Part shown: positions 43,763 through 54,334 of the stretch, in pieces
Numbering within the stretch: position 1 is the stretch's first letter
How the letters are laid out: each line of letters begins with the position of its first letter
Assembly: GCF_963855985.1 (NCBI RefSeq)
Contig: NC_087104.1
Coordinates: 5,766,001-5,830,000 of the forward strand
Direction: 5' to 3'
Origin: Ostrinia nubilalis
Lineage: Eukaryota; Arthropoda; Insecta; Lepidoptera; Crambidae
Length of the DNA: 64,000 nt
Notes under the pieces: generated by a model
The model's input: the letters and a program-made list of their open reading frames with translations, nothing else
Database searches by the model: none
Told to the model about the DNA's origin: nothing
Made by a program: the position numbers and the translations under genes

Positions 43763-45409
43763 TTTTTATTTTTCGTCCCCGTGTCCGCCCAGTGGGCTGT
43801 GACTTTCCGAATGTGTCCAAAATCTTGAGCTATAAAATTCAGGTAGGTGTCGCGCGCTATGCGTGCATACGAGTCGCTCGCATCGCCGCTGTTGCGATAA
43901 CATGGGCCTTACCGGCGACGACACCACTTTTAAATAAATATCTCATTTATCTTGCACCTCGTGTTACTGGAGTCATTTTTACGCTGCGAATCGTGAATAA
44001 AATTTTTACACTAATTACTGTGAACAGAGTTAGCTTGCCATTGTTATAATGAAGGCTGTGGCGTGGGCCAATGTCTTTTTATCGTTGGATAAGAATAATT
44101 ATTCCGGTTTTATGTTAATAAGTAAGACTGTCAATGATATTTGCTTGGCTTTAGTTGTTATTTCACTTTAGCCGTGGAATCATCATGACTGAATCTTTAA
44201 TTTAACGTGACTGAAAATTCAATAGCAAAGAAGTTACTGTGGTACTGAAATTGGTGCTCTATGAGTTCACACTCTTGTAAGGTGGTTAATTTTATTTGTA
44301 TTACAATGAGTAGGTATTATTTTTGTTATTTTTAAAACTTTACTTATCTAGGCACTTATGGGAGAATTTAAATAAATAACAACTTAAAAAATTCGTTCAC
44401 CTTCGATCCTTATAATATTTGCATCGTATGACATACGAGTAGGTATAATTAACCTTTTATATGTTTCTCTTATTTTTATTTAAAAATAGCCGCACCATTG
44501 ACCGCACGACTAAGAATAATTGCTTTGATAAAAAAGCGTTATTAATGAACATAATTATTAAAAACGTATTTCCCTAATTGCCATATTACAATTCCACACA
44601 CATGAATTTTTGAATCTTCGACACCAAATTGCCATTAAAACAAAAAAGCGTAAATTATTAAAAATTATGTTTTAAAAAAAAACATGAACTTATATTCTCG
44701 CCAGTAGAAACTGGTAATTTCGCAAAATTATTGGTACCTGTTTTGATTTTTTGATTTTGATTTGATAAAGTGAAAAATACGTTACTCGATACGTATTTTT
44801 ACTTTTACAAACTAATAAAAATTAAAAAAGATAAAGCGCGCCAAAGTTCAAAAGAAGAGGCTAGTGACGTCAAGGAGTGCTTAAAAATGTAGCACTTTGT
44901 GACGTCATGCAAAACTTCAATGCACCACAACTTGGTAGATACTTGTTTGATTGACAAATAAAAATTTACGTGTCCTATTTTTTTTTTTGACGGACTTAAA
45001 GTTTTTTTTAGGAAACTAGGCTCCTATGAAACATCTTTATTCTTTGTAGGTATCCTTTACTAATAGATATTGCTTCAACAATAAAATTGCCTATGCAAAC
45101 AAAATTACATTTAATGAGGTGAACTGGAAGTGTGGCTTTGATGTGTTGCGCAGGCTCCGATCATTATGTAAGTAAAGTAGCTCGACCGGTGTACATACAG
45201 CACATCAGCCTTCACATTTTTGTTGCTAAATCGCCTTTATTCCAACCACATAAGGTACCACAACGTTGCGCTGAAGTGCCGTCGTCTGTACAAATACCAA
45301 CTAATGTTCCACTTGAACCCAATACTTTGCATCCGGATTTTAGTACCAGGCTTACCCAAATGCCGTTTAGCGAATCTAGAATACGTAATAGAACAATCGC
45401 AGAATTGCT

Positions 45410-45639
45410 AAAATCAAGTGGCAGTGGGCGGGGCACATAGCTCGTAAAGACGATGGCCGTTGGAGCAGAAAAGTTCTCGAGTGGCGACCACGGGCTGGAA
45501 GACGTAGCGTGGGCAGGCCTCCTACTAGAAGGACTGACGATCTGGTAAAAGTCGCGGGAAGAGCCTGGATGCGGGCAGCGCAGGACCGTGCATTGTGGAA
45601 AACCTTGGAAGTGGCCTTTGTACAGTACGGCTGAACCAT
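45410..45639 (+). mobile_element. RTE-type LINE C-terminal fragment
   Basis: Contains the codons for WQWAGHIARKDDGRWSRKVLE..., then RSVGRPPTRRTDDLVKVAGR and AWMRAAQDRALW. It runs into the TTAA element at 45644. The tail GGCTGAAACGAACGAACGAA resumes at 46253, so the LINE predates that insertion. Confidence 0.8.
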
Positions 45640-45643
45640 TTAA

Positions 45644-46245
45644 GAACCTAGTAAGGGACACTTTTGCAGATTTTCGTTTTTTGTTATAAATCACCTTAGA
45701 ATTAAGGTCTCCACAGGATGTGAAGACAGAAATCGCTCTATTACACTTAACACCGGAGAAACGCGTTGCTAAAAACCTAGTAAGTCCAATTCAAATCTGC
45801 AAAAACCATTATCAAAACCTAGCAAATTACAATGACCATTTAAAACCTAGTAAGTGCATGGACTTACTAGGTTTCAAAATGGTCAATGTGACTTACTAGA
45901 GGTAAAATGCTACTGTAATTTAAATATTATTTCGAGTTCTGTTGGCTGACACTCGGTAACCATATCAAAATCTGGGGACTACATGAGTACTGATTCATAT
46001 TCGATTTTCATTTTGATTTTTACGAGGCACTTTTGTCAAAAAAATATTTTTTAGTGTTAGTAAAGAGCATAAAACTTGCAATTTTTAACTAAATATATTC
46101 TTTTATTCCATAAAGTATACTTTAGTAACTAATCTTTAATATAAACATCGGAAGTTATCCAAATCTTTAAGCATCTTAGCAGGGCAAATGAAAATGCGTT
46201 TTTTCGCTCTCCTGTAAAATTTGCTCCGCTGCACTTACTAGGTTC
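45644..46245. mobile_element. MITE with TTAA target sites inserted in an RTE tail
   Basis: 602 bp with ends GAACCTAGTAAG and CTTACTAGGTTC, flanked by TTAA (45640-45643, 46246-46249). The unit CCTAGTAAGT recurs inside at about 45775 and as an inverted pair near 45846-45878. TTAA targeting suggests piggyBac or Kolobok; there is no transposase. Confidence 0.75.
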
Positions 46246-46559
46246 TTAAATTTGGCTGAAACGAACGAACGAAGGAATAGAACAATACATTTTGAACTGA
46301 ATAACAAGGTAATTATAGTTGAAAATTGATAGTTGATTGATTATGACTCCACAATTCAATTTCACCGATGTTACGAGTACCTTGATCAAAAAAGTTCAAA
46401 ATGTATTTATTTTTTACTTCTGTCCTGTTATTGCTCTAAATATTGATGGTTGAATATATTCAACCAAAAAGTAGCCTCAATTTACGCTTGAGAATACATC
46501 GGGTTCTAGAATATGATATCAAATTTAATCATCATCTTCATCATCAGGTCATGTCTCCA

Positions 46560-46740
46560 CAACAGAAATACGGCCCTCTCATTTATCAGGCCTTAACGGG
46601 ACTATTCCCACCTCTCGTTCCCACCACTGCAACTCCTGTGTAGCCAGGATCTACAGCTTGACCGCCACAAAAACCCAACCAATGAAGGTCAAGTTTGTCC
46701 CTAGGGAAAGTTAAACTGTCATTGGACTCGCAACGAAATT
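46560..46740. repeat. Dispersed repeat shared with 29966-30115 (inverted)
   Basis: AGCCAGGATCTACAGCTTG, CGCCACAAAAACCCAACCA, GGTCAAGTTTGTCC and GAAAGTTAAACTGTCATTGG are mirrored, with substitutions, by the sequence at 29966-30115 in gene A intron 1. Class unknown. Confidence 0.5.
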
Positions 46741-46973
46741 AATCAGAAGAACATAGGAGGAGTTCGAAATTATGGTTCGACTTCCCTCCATTGCAAAGCG
46801 GATGACAGGTGACAAACAAAGGTTTAAAACCTTTAAGAAAAGATTATGCACTACGGACAATGGTGGTATCAGGACTTAGCTGTCCAGATGGGTTGAGCGC
46901 GTTGATCTCATGATGATCAGAACAAATACACAAAATATAGCAGGAAATCAAACCCACAACCACCGAGTCGAAG

Positions 46974-47092
46974 TGCTTAAGTGAAGCAGCAAATCGAATG
47001 CACAGCGTTGAATAGAGCTCTGTGATTAGTTCGTGTGTCACCCAGTGCACGCGCACTCTGAGACCTCATAGTAATGTTTGTGAATACGGGCG
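46974..47092. mobile_element. MITE family B, copy 4 (one end missing)
   Basis: Keeps AAGTGAAGCAGCAAATCGAA, TTGAATAGAGCTCTGTGATT and the right end TTTGTGAATACGGGCG next to TTA (47093-47095). The left terminus is replaced by unrelated sequence. Confidence 0.7.
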
Positions 47093-47164
47093 TTAATGTT
47101 TTAATGCTAATGGTTGCTAATGTTTTGTTTAATACTTACTGGTGACTTGACTTTACTTAAGGTC

Positions 47165-47300
47165 ATAATATGTCCCCTAGGTGAGGCAAAGGGCGTCCAC
47201 AAAACAGTCCTCCATCGCGTTCGGTCTTGAACTTCGCGTTTGATCTCGCTGCAGGTCTTGCCGATTTTCTTCGCCTCGTTGTCGCCAAGTAGGCCAGGTC
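47165..47300 (-). mobile_element. LINE reverse-transcriptase C-terminal fragment
   Basis: The minus frame GDNEAKKIGKTCSEIKREVQ, DRTRWRTVLWTPFASPRG resembles the carboxy-terminal EI.RE..DR..WR..V.A.C segment of LINE polymerases. It is only about 45 residues long. Confidence 0.55.
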
Positions 47301-48054
47301 TACTTATCAGATTTGCTGTTAACCGAAGCTGAAGGAAGAGGTGATATTGAAATAACAAAATGTGATAGCTATTCAAAAAAATCTCCACTCCTTTACGGTT
47401 TGGTGGAAACCATAAAGATGTGACTGCAATATTATGGACGTTTCATCAGTAAAAATAGAGGTTTATAAAGTCTTGTTTAAATAAACCTGTAGGTAACATT
47501 CTTTTTTACGACCATCATCTTTCTTTCACATTATCACATTGTCATGTTAGTGACTATCTTAAACAAGCGGATAAAAACGTCTATGCCAATATTTACACAG
47601 GTTAATAAATGATTCTTTGCTTGTATATACCTACTATACTTTTACCTGTAATGGAACATTATGAATTCGTTGCATGTTTGTGATAGATCTCTAGTTTAGC
47701 CATTTCAGCTAGCTAAAGCGGCTCTTATAGTATAGAACTTATAGTAAAATGAATTTTGGATTAGTTTAACTACCAACTACCTAAACGCCGAACTCGTAGA
47801 CTGTTAAAGAATGATTAACGGGTCCGTCATACCTATGGTAATGAACTGATAAAAAGTTAATAGTTTCAGATAAGTGTTCCTAGCTATGGAGTTTGAAAAT
47901 CAGTGTAAGCGTCAAAAAGGCGATGCATAGTTTCGAGAAAACCCTCCAAGTATAACGAGCAGATTCGACAAAAAACATAGTAAGTACAATACTTGACCCG
48001 TATGCTAGCATTCCAGTGCTAGGCGATAGCTATTCGATGTTTTTTATGCAGAAC

Positions 48055-48200
48055 AAGGCAGGTGTTTGATTTTAAACGAGATACAGTTCAGGTTGGTGGG
48101 ATACCTGCCCTGCCCTGTAAGTGTCTATTCACGCGCGCCTTAAGTTGCCTGCATAATAGTGTTCGGCAAAGACAGCAGCAGGCAGCGAATTCCAGTCCCT
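48055..48200. mobile_element. Retroelement 3' fragment shared with 62870-63010
   Basis: ACAAGGCAGGTGTTTGA, TGCCCTGTAAGTGTCTATTC and TTCGGCAAAGACAG align in order with the poly(T)-headed fragment at 62851-63008. Confidence 0.5.
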
Positions 48201-48249
48201 AGCTGTTCGCATTATAAAAGGGTTAATGAGCTTATTATCTCACAGGCAA

Positions 48250-48489
48250 AAATGGTGTACACTTTACATCGAATAAAAAGTAATAAAAAATTTAAAATTG
48301 ATACTAGATGGCATTATAAAGGTAAATCAGGCTGTTGTGCCTTTACATTAATGCTATACAAAAATCAATTTATACTATCTACATCCGAAACTATCCGAAA
48401 CTTTTGAATCGGTTACGGTTTCGGATATTTTTTTAATTTCGGATATCCGAAAGTTTTGGTTATGGTTACGGATATCCATTACATCCCTG
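48250..48489. mobile_element. hAT-like MITE family D, copy 3 (truncated)
   Basis: Contains ACTAGATGGCATTATAAAGG, ACATCCGAAACTATCCGAAA and the end TTACATCCCTG. The left terminus is missing. Confidence 0.65.
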
Positions 48490-49324
48490 TCACACACCTT
48501 CACCGTTGGGCTGTTTTCGCTAGTTAACTCGCTGTCATTTAAAAAAATGATTTTTTGTGTAATAATTAGATTAGGGACAGCCTTCGCTGCCCAAAAATAT
48601 GGCCAATGGGAACCGGCGGTGATACCACGTGATACGCTCCCGGCAGTCAAAATGACTGCCGGCTCTGGCACTCCTAAAGGCAACCGGCAACAGGATTGTG
48701 AAGCGCAAAAGGCTAGAGCCTTCCGAAGCCGTACTTTTTTATTACTTCATAGTTAATATTTTAAACTATTATGTTGCATTTTTTACCTCCCGACGTCAGG
48801 AGGGTAAATATCTTATTTACCGTTAAAAAAGATATTGTTGCAATAAATCCCGTGAAGTGATAATTTTACTTCATAGTTTGTTTGAATTTGTTGTCGATAG
48901 CTGCGAGTTTGTGTGTTCTACATCTTTTTGATACAAACAGTGTCTTGATAACAATTTGAACACAAAAATTATAGCTTATTGTGGTTGCAAGCCTGAACAG
49001 GTGTAGTACAGTCGTCAGCTCGAGTGGCATTCCAGCGTCTCCTCCCGCCGTTGCGTTTTACGGTATAAGTGGCATAATGCAACAGTAACTAGCAGTAATT
49101 GATCGCATTTACATTACTGGTCTTGTGGTTCCAGCAGAGACCAGAGATTAGAATAGAATCCATCTAAATTTTCCCGTACATCATGTTATTTATTCGTTTT
49201 AGAAGACGTCAAAAATTATGCGAACATGAGGTCTTCCCAACTCGTCTGGCCAGTGTGGGAAGTGTAAGCCAATACCTCTAAAATTGTCCCTGGTAAATTA
49301 TCGTATTCCTGCAGTGGAGACTTA

Positions 49325-49470
49325 CACCCGTATTCACAAACGATGCTTGCTTAAGTGAAGTGGCAAATCAAACGCACAGCGTTGAATAGAACTCTGTGAT
49401 TGTTTCGTATGTGACCCTGTGCGTCCACACACATAGTGAGACCACATAATAATGTTTGTGAATACGAGCG
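49325..49470. mobile_element. MITE family B, copy 5
   Basis: 146 bp between TTA duplications (49322-49324, 49471-49473), CACCCGTATTCACAAACG to TTTGTGAATACGAGCG. It is in inverted orientation relative to copies 1 and 2. Confidence 0.8.
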
Positions 49471-49496
49471 TTAGTAACCTGATGATAATGAATATG

Positions 49497-49640
49497 GGAC
49501 GTCCATCCACAAGGTGGACTGACGACCTCATAAAGGTAGCAGGAGGGCGCTGGATGCAGGCCGCTACCAACCGGGCAATATGGAAATCATTGGGGGAGGC
49601 TAATGTTCAGCAGTGGACGTCCTGTGGCTGAAACAATGAT
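49497..49640 (+). mobile_element. RTE-type LINE tail
   Basis: GGGACGTCCATCCACAAGG, GGCGCTGGATGCAGGCCGC, CATTGGGGGAGGCTAATGTT and CAGTGGACGTCCTGTGGCTG, ending in an AATGATGC tail. Lies 26 bp after MITE B copy 5. Confidence 0.75.
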
Positions 49641-50112
49641 GCAAGAAAAAACACTTAATGAAGAGAAAAACAAGTCATTCAAGTCCGTAACGAAATTAAC
49701 CATCGTAACTCTACAATAAATAAAACTTAACTCCAGGTGCTCCAAATAGTTACAACTAAAAATTTACGAGTTTATTTATACTTAAGTTACTGCTTCACTG
49801 TGCACTGTTGTGCTTCTTAGGAAAAAATGTAAGCCGCACATCATGACGTAAGATAAGGAGGTCAGCAACCTCATTTTATGTTTCAATAATCTAGCTCTAA
49901 GGCCCCTGCTTTCTAACGGCCACATTTTTTATTTCATTGGCTCATAATCCAAATGTTAAAACGTAAAATGTATTAACGTAATAATCGTCCCAAATAGCTT
50001 AGGAGCCATGTCGATTATACGTTAAAGGTATAGTGCTTAACTCAGTGTCTGAGGTATGAGAAGGGCACGGGAGAGTGTTTTTAATACGTCAAACGTCAGA
50101 AATAGAGATGTA

Positions 50113-50189
50113 AATTGACTGAATCTGACCGGTCACGATGGTCAAATACCATAAATGACCGGTCAAAAACGGTCAAATTCAGTCAATTA
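50113..50189. mobile_element. About 77-bp palindromic MITE
   Basis: AATTGACTGAATCTGACCGG at the left is mirrored by CGGTCAAATTCAGTCAATT. Internal GACCGGTCA adds a further inverted pair. No frame. Confidence 0.55.
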
Positions 50190-50378
50190 AAAATTTGACT
50201 TGTACTACCACCGAATAATTTATTTATTTAGGTATCCAATTTATATGCAATTTTAAACGAAAGAACGTTAATTTGTAATTAATTAAGAGATAATAAGACG
50301 TCATCAACGTTGACGTGCGCAGCGATGCGACATTGCCATTTACCTACGAGTATAATGCACGTGAGCGGGGTGCGGGGC

Positions 50379-52676
50379 TTTTTTTTTTTTTTTTTGAAGG
50401 GACGCGCGCTGGTAGCTTGAGGAGCTTTTCCAGCTTCACCGGGCAGAGTGGCGAGTACAGAAGGTACTCTAGCCGTTTGGCGATAGTCGGTGCGCGTGCC
50501 GACGAGGCCGAGTGTGGGCTTCGCAAAGCGAAGCCCAGGCTCGTCCGCGTCGGTCGCAGACCGACGTTCGCGATCGGGCCGTATCGAGCGCATAAGGCGC
50601 CCGATCAGTGGCGAACCCAATTAGAGGGTTGCCCACCGCGGTGTTGGACCAAAGTCCAGCCTACGGCGGGCTCACTCTAAGTGGGCCCGATCGAGGGGAC
50701 TACGGACGCGGCCTGAGGGCGCCACGGTAGGCTCGGACCTCGGCTCAGGCCGTGTCCGGGGGACGGATAGGGGAGAACCGGCCCGGTACATGTCTGTACC
50801 GTCCGAAATGGAAAGCAGGGCCTCGTACTCGCCGGCGAGTACGGTGTAACGAGCTACTGTGTTGTGGAGTAGTTGGCGTGCTTAAGGCAGTGATGTCTGT
50901 GTTAAGAAATTCGGTAATAGGATCGTCCGGGTCGTCTAGGACATGCCTAGGTCGTCGGTATTGGGCAGCGACATCTTTCTGGGGTGTATACGTGGCGGCG
51001 CTAACGATAAGAGGGTTCTTGTGGTTGATCGCTTTATCAAAGTAGCGGCGAGAGGCTTCTTTCATAAAGTGATCAATCGATGGGATCTCGAAATCTCTAT
51101 GGAGATTCGTGTTACGCACGAACCACGGGGCATCCGCGGCTCGGCGTAAGAATTTGTTTTGGAGGGTCTGGAATTTCTTAAGGTCTGTGCAGGAAGTGTG
51201 AGCAAACACCGGACTGGCGTAAGTCAACACTGGACGGATGCAGGTTTTGTAAATTGTCAACTTATTTCTAAGTGACAATTTACTTTTCCTTCCAACTAGG
51301 TGGTAGAGTCGGTGGATGTAGTGGTTCGCACGGCTCAAGACGCGTCTGAGGTGCGGAGCGAACGATAATCTCTGGTCGAGGGTGACACCTAAGTACTTGG
51401 CCTCACTTTTCCAAGGAATAGTTTGGTCAAATAAGGTGAGATGGGTGGGGACATTAGGACGAGTGCGAACCGGAGGACGTTTCGCAGACAAAGCCCTAGA
51501 AAAGTACACTGCTGCACTTTTGTCGGGATTTACCTCGATACGCCACTTCCTGAACCATTCGCCTAATTGTGTGACTGCGCGTTGGAGCGCCAGGATGACG
51601 TAATTCCGATTACGTCCGGACTTGTAGAGTGCGGTGTCGTCCGCAAAGAGGGCTAAATCCGTATGCGGATGTTTGGGGATGTCATTGACGTACAATGAAA
51701 AGAGGATGGGCGAGAGCACGGAGCCCTGGGGGACTCCGGCTCTTATGGGGCGGGGGGAGGAGAGGGAGCCATCTACTCGGTAACGAAAGGTGCGATTCGA
51801 TAAAAAGTCACGTAAGATGTGCACGAGACTGTCCGGCACACCGAGTTCGTAAAGCTTGTAAATCAAGCCGTTGTGCCAGACTTTATCGAATGCCTTCGCT
51901 ACGTCGAAGAATAGCACTCCTGTCCCTACGGGTGGCTTAGCAGTGAGGCCGCTAAGTATGTGCTCCGTTAAGCGGTGCACCTGTTGTACGCAGGAATGTG
52001 AGGCGCGAAAGCCAAACTGTTCGTTTATTAAGAGATTATTAGAAAAAACATAATCTCTTAATCGAGAGACAATTATACGTTCGTATAACTTACCCATGGT
52101 ATTTAAGAGACTGATGGGTCTGTAGCTTGTGGGGTCAGCCAGTTTCTTACCGGGCTTCGGGATGCCAATGACTTCTGCCTCTTTCCACGCGTCGGGAAAG
52201 ATGCAGTGAGACATGGCCGCGTTGAAAATAGCAACCAAGAGGTATACTAGGGGGGCGGGCAGGGCGCGTAAGACTCTATTAGAGATACGGTCCGGGCCGG
52301 GGGCTTTGTTGGGACGGAAACCTTTGATTATCGTTCGCACCTCGTCGACGTTGGTCGGGTCTAGGGTTGTGGTCGGAGGGAGGGCGGCTCTACGTTCGAC
52401 TTCGCTGTCCACCATGCGGAGGTGGGCAGAGTCTACTGGGAGGGTACTGGGGGAGCACTGTGCTTCTAGACTGTCGGCTAGACATTCGGCTTTGGCGTCG
52501 TCGTCAAACGCAAGCGTTTGATCGGGACGTAAAAGCGGTGGCGTGGACGCTACGGTGTCAGACTTAAAGGCTCTCGTCAACTTCCAATAGGCTTGGTGAG
52601 ATGGCGAGATTTCTTTAAGTAGATCAATCAACAACAACCTTGATTGAACACGATTGTCAACAAATGGTTGATCAAG
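50379..52676 (-). mobile_element. Jockey-like non-LTR retrotransposon, 5'-truncated
   Basis: The poly(A) tail (17 T on the plus strand at 50379-50395) is followed on the minus strand by about 350 bp of 3' untranslated region and an open reverse-transcriptase frame. ORF1 and the endonuclease are missing. The 5' junction lies somewhere in 52638-52676, where TTGATCAA/TTGATTGA repeats blur it. The GC-rich body contrasts sharply with its surroundings, which suggests a relatively recent insertion. Confidence 0.85.
50745..52637 (-). CDS. Reverse transcriptase fragment of a Jockey-like LINE
   Basis: 630 codons without a stop, from a TTG (no ATG; the frame stays open further upstream because the element is truncated) to a stop at the end. 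Reverse-transcriptase blocks in order: FRPNKAPGPDRISN (about 107-120), SYRPISLLNTMGKLYE (171-186), NEQFGFRASHSC (205-216), FFDVAKAFDKVWH (243-255, catalytic Asp), AGVPQGSVLSPILFSLYVND (300-319) and the catalytic LFADDTALY (330-338). KYLGVTLDQ and CIRPVLTYASPVF follow in the thumb region. All catalytic aspartates are present. It would copy element RNA at a nicked genomic target, but without an endonuclease domain it cannot start unaided. Clade is judged from motif wording; CR1-type alternatives are less likely. Confidence 0.88.
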   Translation of the reverse strand: MLLIDLLKEISPSHQAYWKLTRAFKSDTVASTPPLLRPDQTLAFDDDAKAECLADSLEAQCSPSTLPVDSAHLRMVDSEVERRAALPPTTTLDPTNVDEVRTIIKGFRPNKAPGPDRISNRVLRALPAPLVYLLVAIFNAAMSHCIFPDAWKEAEVIGIPKPGKKLADPTSYRPISLLNTMGKLYERIIVSRLRDYVFSNNLLINEQFGFRASHSCVQQVHRLTEHILSGLTAKPPVGTGVLFFDVAKAFDKVWHNGLIYKLYELGVPDSLVHILRDFLSNRTFRYRVDGSLSSPRPIRAGVPQGSVLSPILFSLYVNDIPKHPHTDLALFADDTALYKSGRNRNYVILALQRAVTQLGEWFRKWRIEVNPDKSAAVYFSRALSAKRPPVRTRPNVPTHLTLFDQTIPWKSEAKYLGVTLDQRLSFAPHLRRVLSRANHYIHRLYHLVGRKSKLSLRNKLTIYKTCIRPVLTYASPVFAHTSCTDLKKFQTLQNKFLRRAADAPWFVRNTNLHRDFEIPSIDHFMKEASRRYFDKAINHKNPLIVSAATYTPQKDVAAQYRRPRHVLDDPDDPITEFLNTDITALSTPTTPQHSSSLHRTRRRVRGPAFHFGRYRHVPGRFSPIRPPDTA

Positions 52677-52719
52677 CGGGCAAAAGCTAGTTTTAATTAA
52701 ATGATCCTTTTTACTTCTT

Positions 52720-52841
52720 TGATATTACTAGCTATGTTACATAAACGCGCATTTGCTATGAAAAATGTCAGTCACACGATCGCACCCGCATTTTGTGTTG
52801 TGTAGTATTTTCCTGTCACATAATAAGTTATACATTTTGCC
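52720..52841. repeat. Dispersed repeat shared with 62670-62790
   Basis: ACTAGCTATGTTACATAAACGC, GCATTTGCTATGAAAA and GTAGTATTTTCCTGTCACAT occur in the same order at 62670-62790. Both copies are preceded by a Helitron-like GGGCAAAAGCTAG or GGACAAAAGCTAG terminus. Here the repeat is interrupted at ATTTTGCC by the next element. Confidence 0.65.
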
Positions 52842-53795
52842 CTCAGATCATAGAAGGGAATAGATGTGAAACGGGGGCGTGGCGCGTGTCTCCGCGATAT
52901 GCCCAGAAACGAACATCGCCCGCGACGCCAGGTTAGTCGCGATTCAGTCGTACTGAGGAAATGTTCTCCGATATTGTTGGATAATGCGTCGTAACGTGCA
53001 ATAACATAAGTGAAACGAAGAACTACAGGAACAATGAAGTCATTTACCACATGTAAGTATTGCAAATCCATTGGTATTTTGCTTATAAATAAAAAAAACT
53101 AAACATTTTTACGAACGAATTCAGTGCCGTGACATTTACTGCGATATCGAAATTAATGGTGATAAAAATTCAAACACGTTGTACATTGACGATTTAGTTA
53201 GCAACCACTTTATGTCATGCGTAACTACTGCGCAATGTATTTTATTTCTTCCGATATCCACTGACGCGTGAAAATACACAGTACGGCCGCATGTGCCGGT
53301 CGTAACATAGTGCAGGGCTCGTGTTCTAATACGGTTTCCTATTATCGATAAATAGAAGTAAATTATTATTTTCTATTTTCTAATTTTGAATGAAAAAATC
53401 ATGAGTTGCTTGGGATTTTTAAGTTTTTACAAAAACAATAACAATAGTAGAAGGGATTAGTAACTGTCAACTATGTAATTACTATAAGAGCTAGTTGAAA
53501 GCCTAATATAGGCATTATTTTTGATAAACATAGGCGGTACGAATTTCGCCATAATTAAAAAGTTAATGCGCGATAGTAGTTAATAATAATTACAGTGATC
53601 CTGTTATTATTATTAAAGTAAATAATAATATATTACCAATATTGTAAATACTGGTAAAAATCGCAAGTACCTACTTAACCCATGACTTTTCATACAAACT
53701 TTGTCAGTCTATAACTTCTATACTCCATCGATAACGACATTGAGCTTTGGTTGGGGTAAATTAATATTATTATAAGGTAACTTCATTTAGTCCCA

Positions 53796-53832
<37 letters not shown>

Positions 53833-54285
53833 TTTGGACAATTTCACACAGATTATAATTGATTCTGAGTTTTTCGTCCATACAAAATGGAACTGACTCC
53901 TTTATGCAAAAATCGTTAAAGAACATAATAATAACGTATAATAATAAAAAGGTTTTCATACAAGCATTTTTTAAACCAATTTCGAGCCTTGCCCCCAGGA
54001 TTTAAAGTATCGATATCTTATCGACTCCATTTTATCTTTCTTCTCTCTAATTGCTTTTTTCAAAGTGTGCGTCACGTCACGCGGCCATTGATTGGCCATA
54101 AGGCACGCCTTCTGGCCAATCACAGCACTTTTAAGCCGGTTGCACATGTTGTCGTAGACTCTCAGTCGCTTTGTTTTTACACAGTTGAATGTGTGTGTGG
54201 GAGCTGTGGTGGGGGAAATGTGGGGACACTGGTTCTCGTTGTAGTTACGCGCGACTTCATATCTATTCTCTTTCTATGATCTGAG
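52842..54285. mobile_element. DNA element with 8-bp target duplication ATTTTGCC
   Basis: 1444 bp with inverted ends CTCAGATCATAGAA, continuing imperfectly into GGGAATAGAT/AGAGAATAGAT. ATTTTGCC is on both sides (52834-52841, 54286-54293). The uninterrupted target ATTTTGCCCCTTTAG survives at 62775-62789. Eight-bp duplications are made by hAT and P elements; the ends fit neither consensus well. The interior has GC-rich flanks and an AT-rich middle with a 31-nt T-tract (53797-53827), and no transposase frame. Confidence 0.75.
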
Positions 54286-54334
54286 ATTTTGCCCCTTTAG
54301 TTATTTATTATTTGGTGTTAATGAAGTTATAAAT

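Noticed and set aside
45212..45694. 160-codon minus frame across 45.2-45.7 kb
   Set aside because: Most of it is antisense to the RTE fragment and it crosses the border of the TTAA element.
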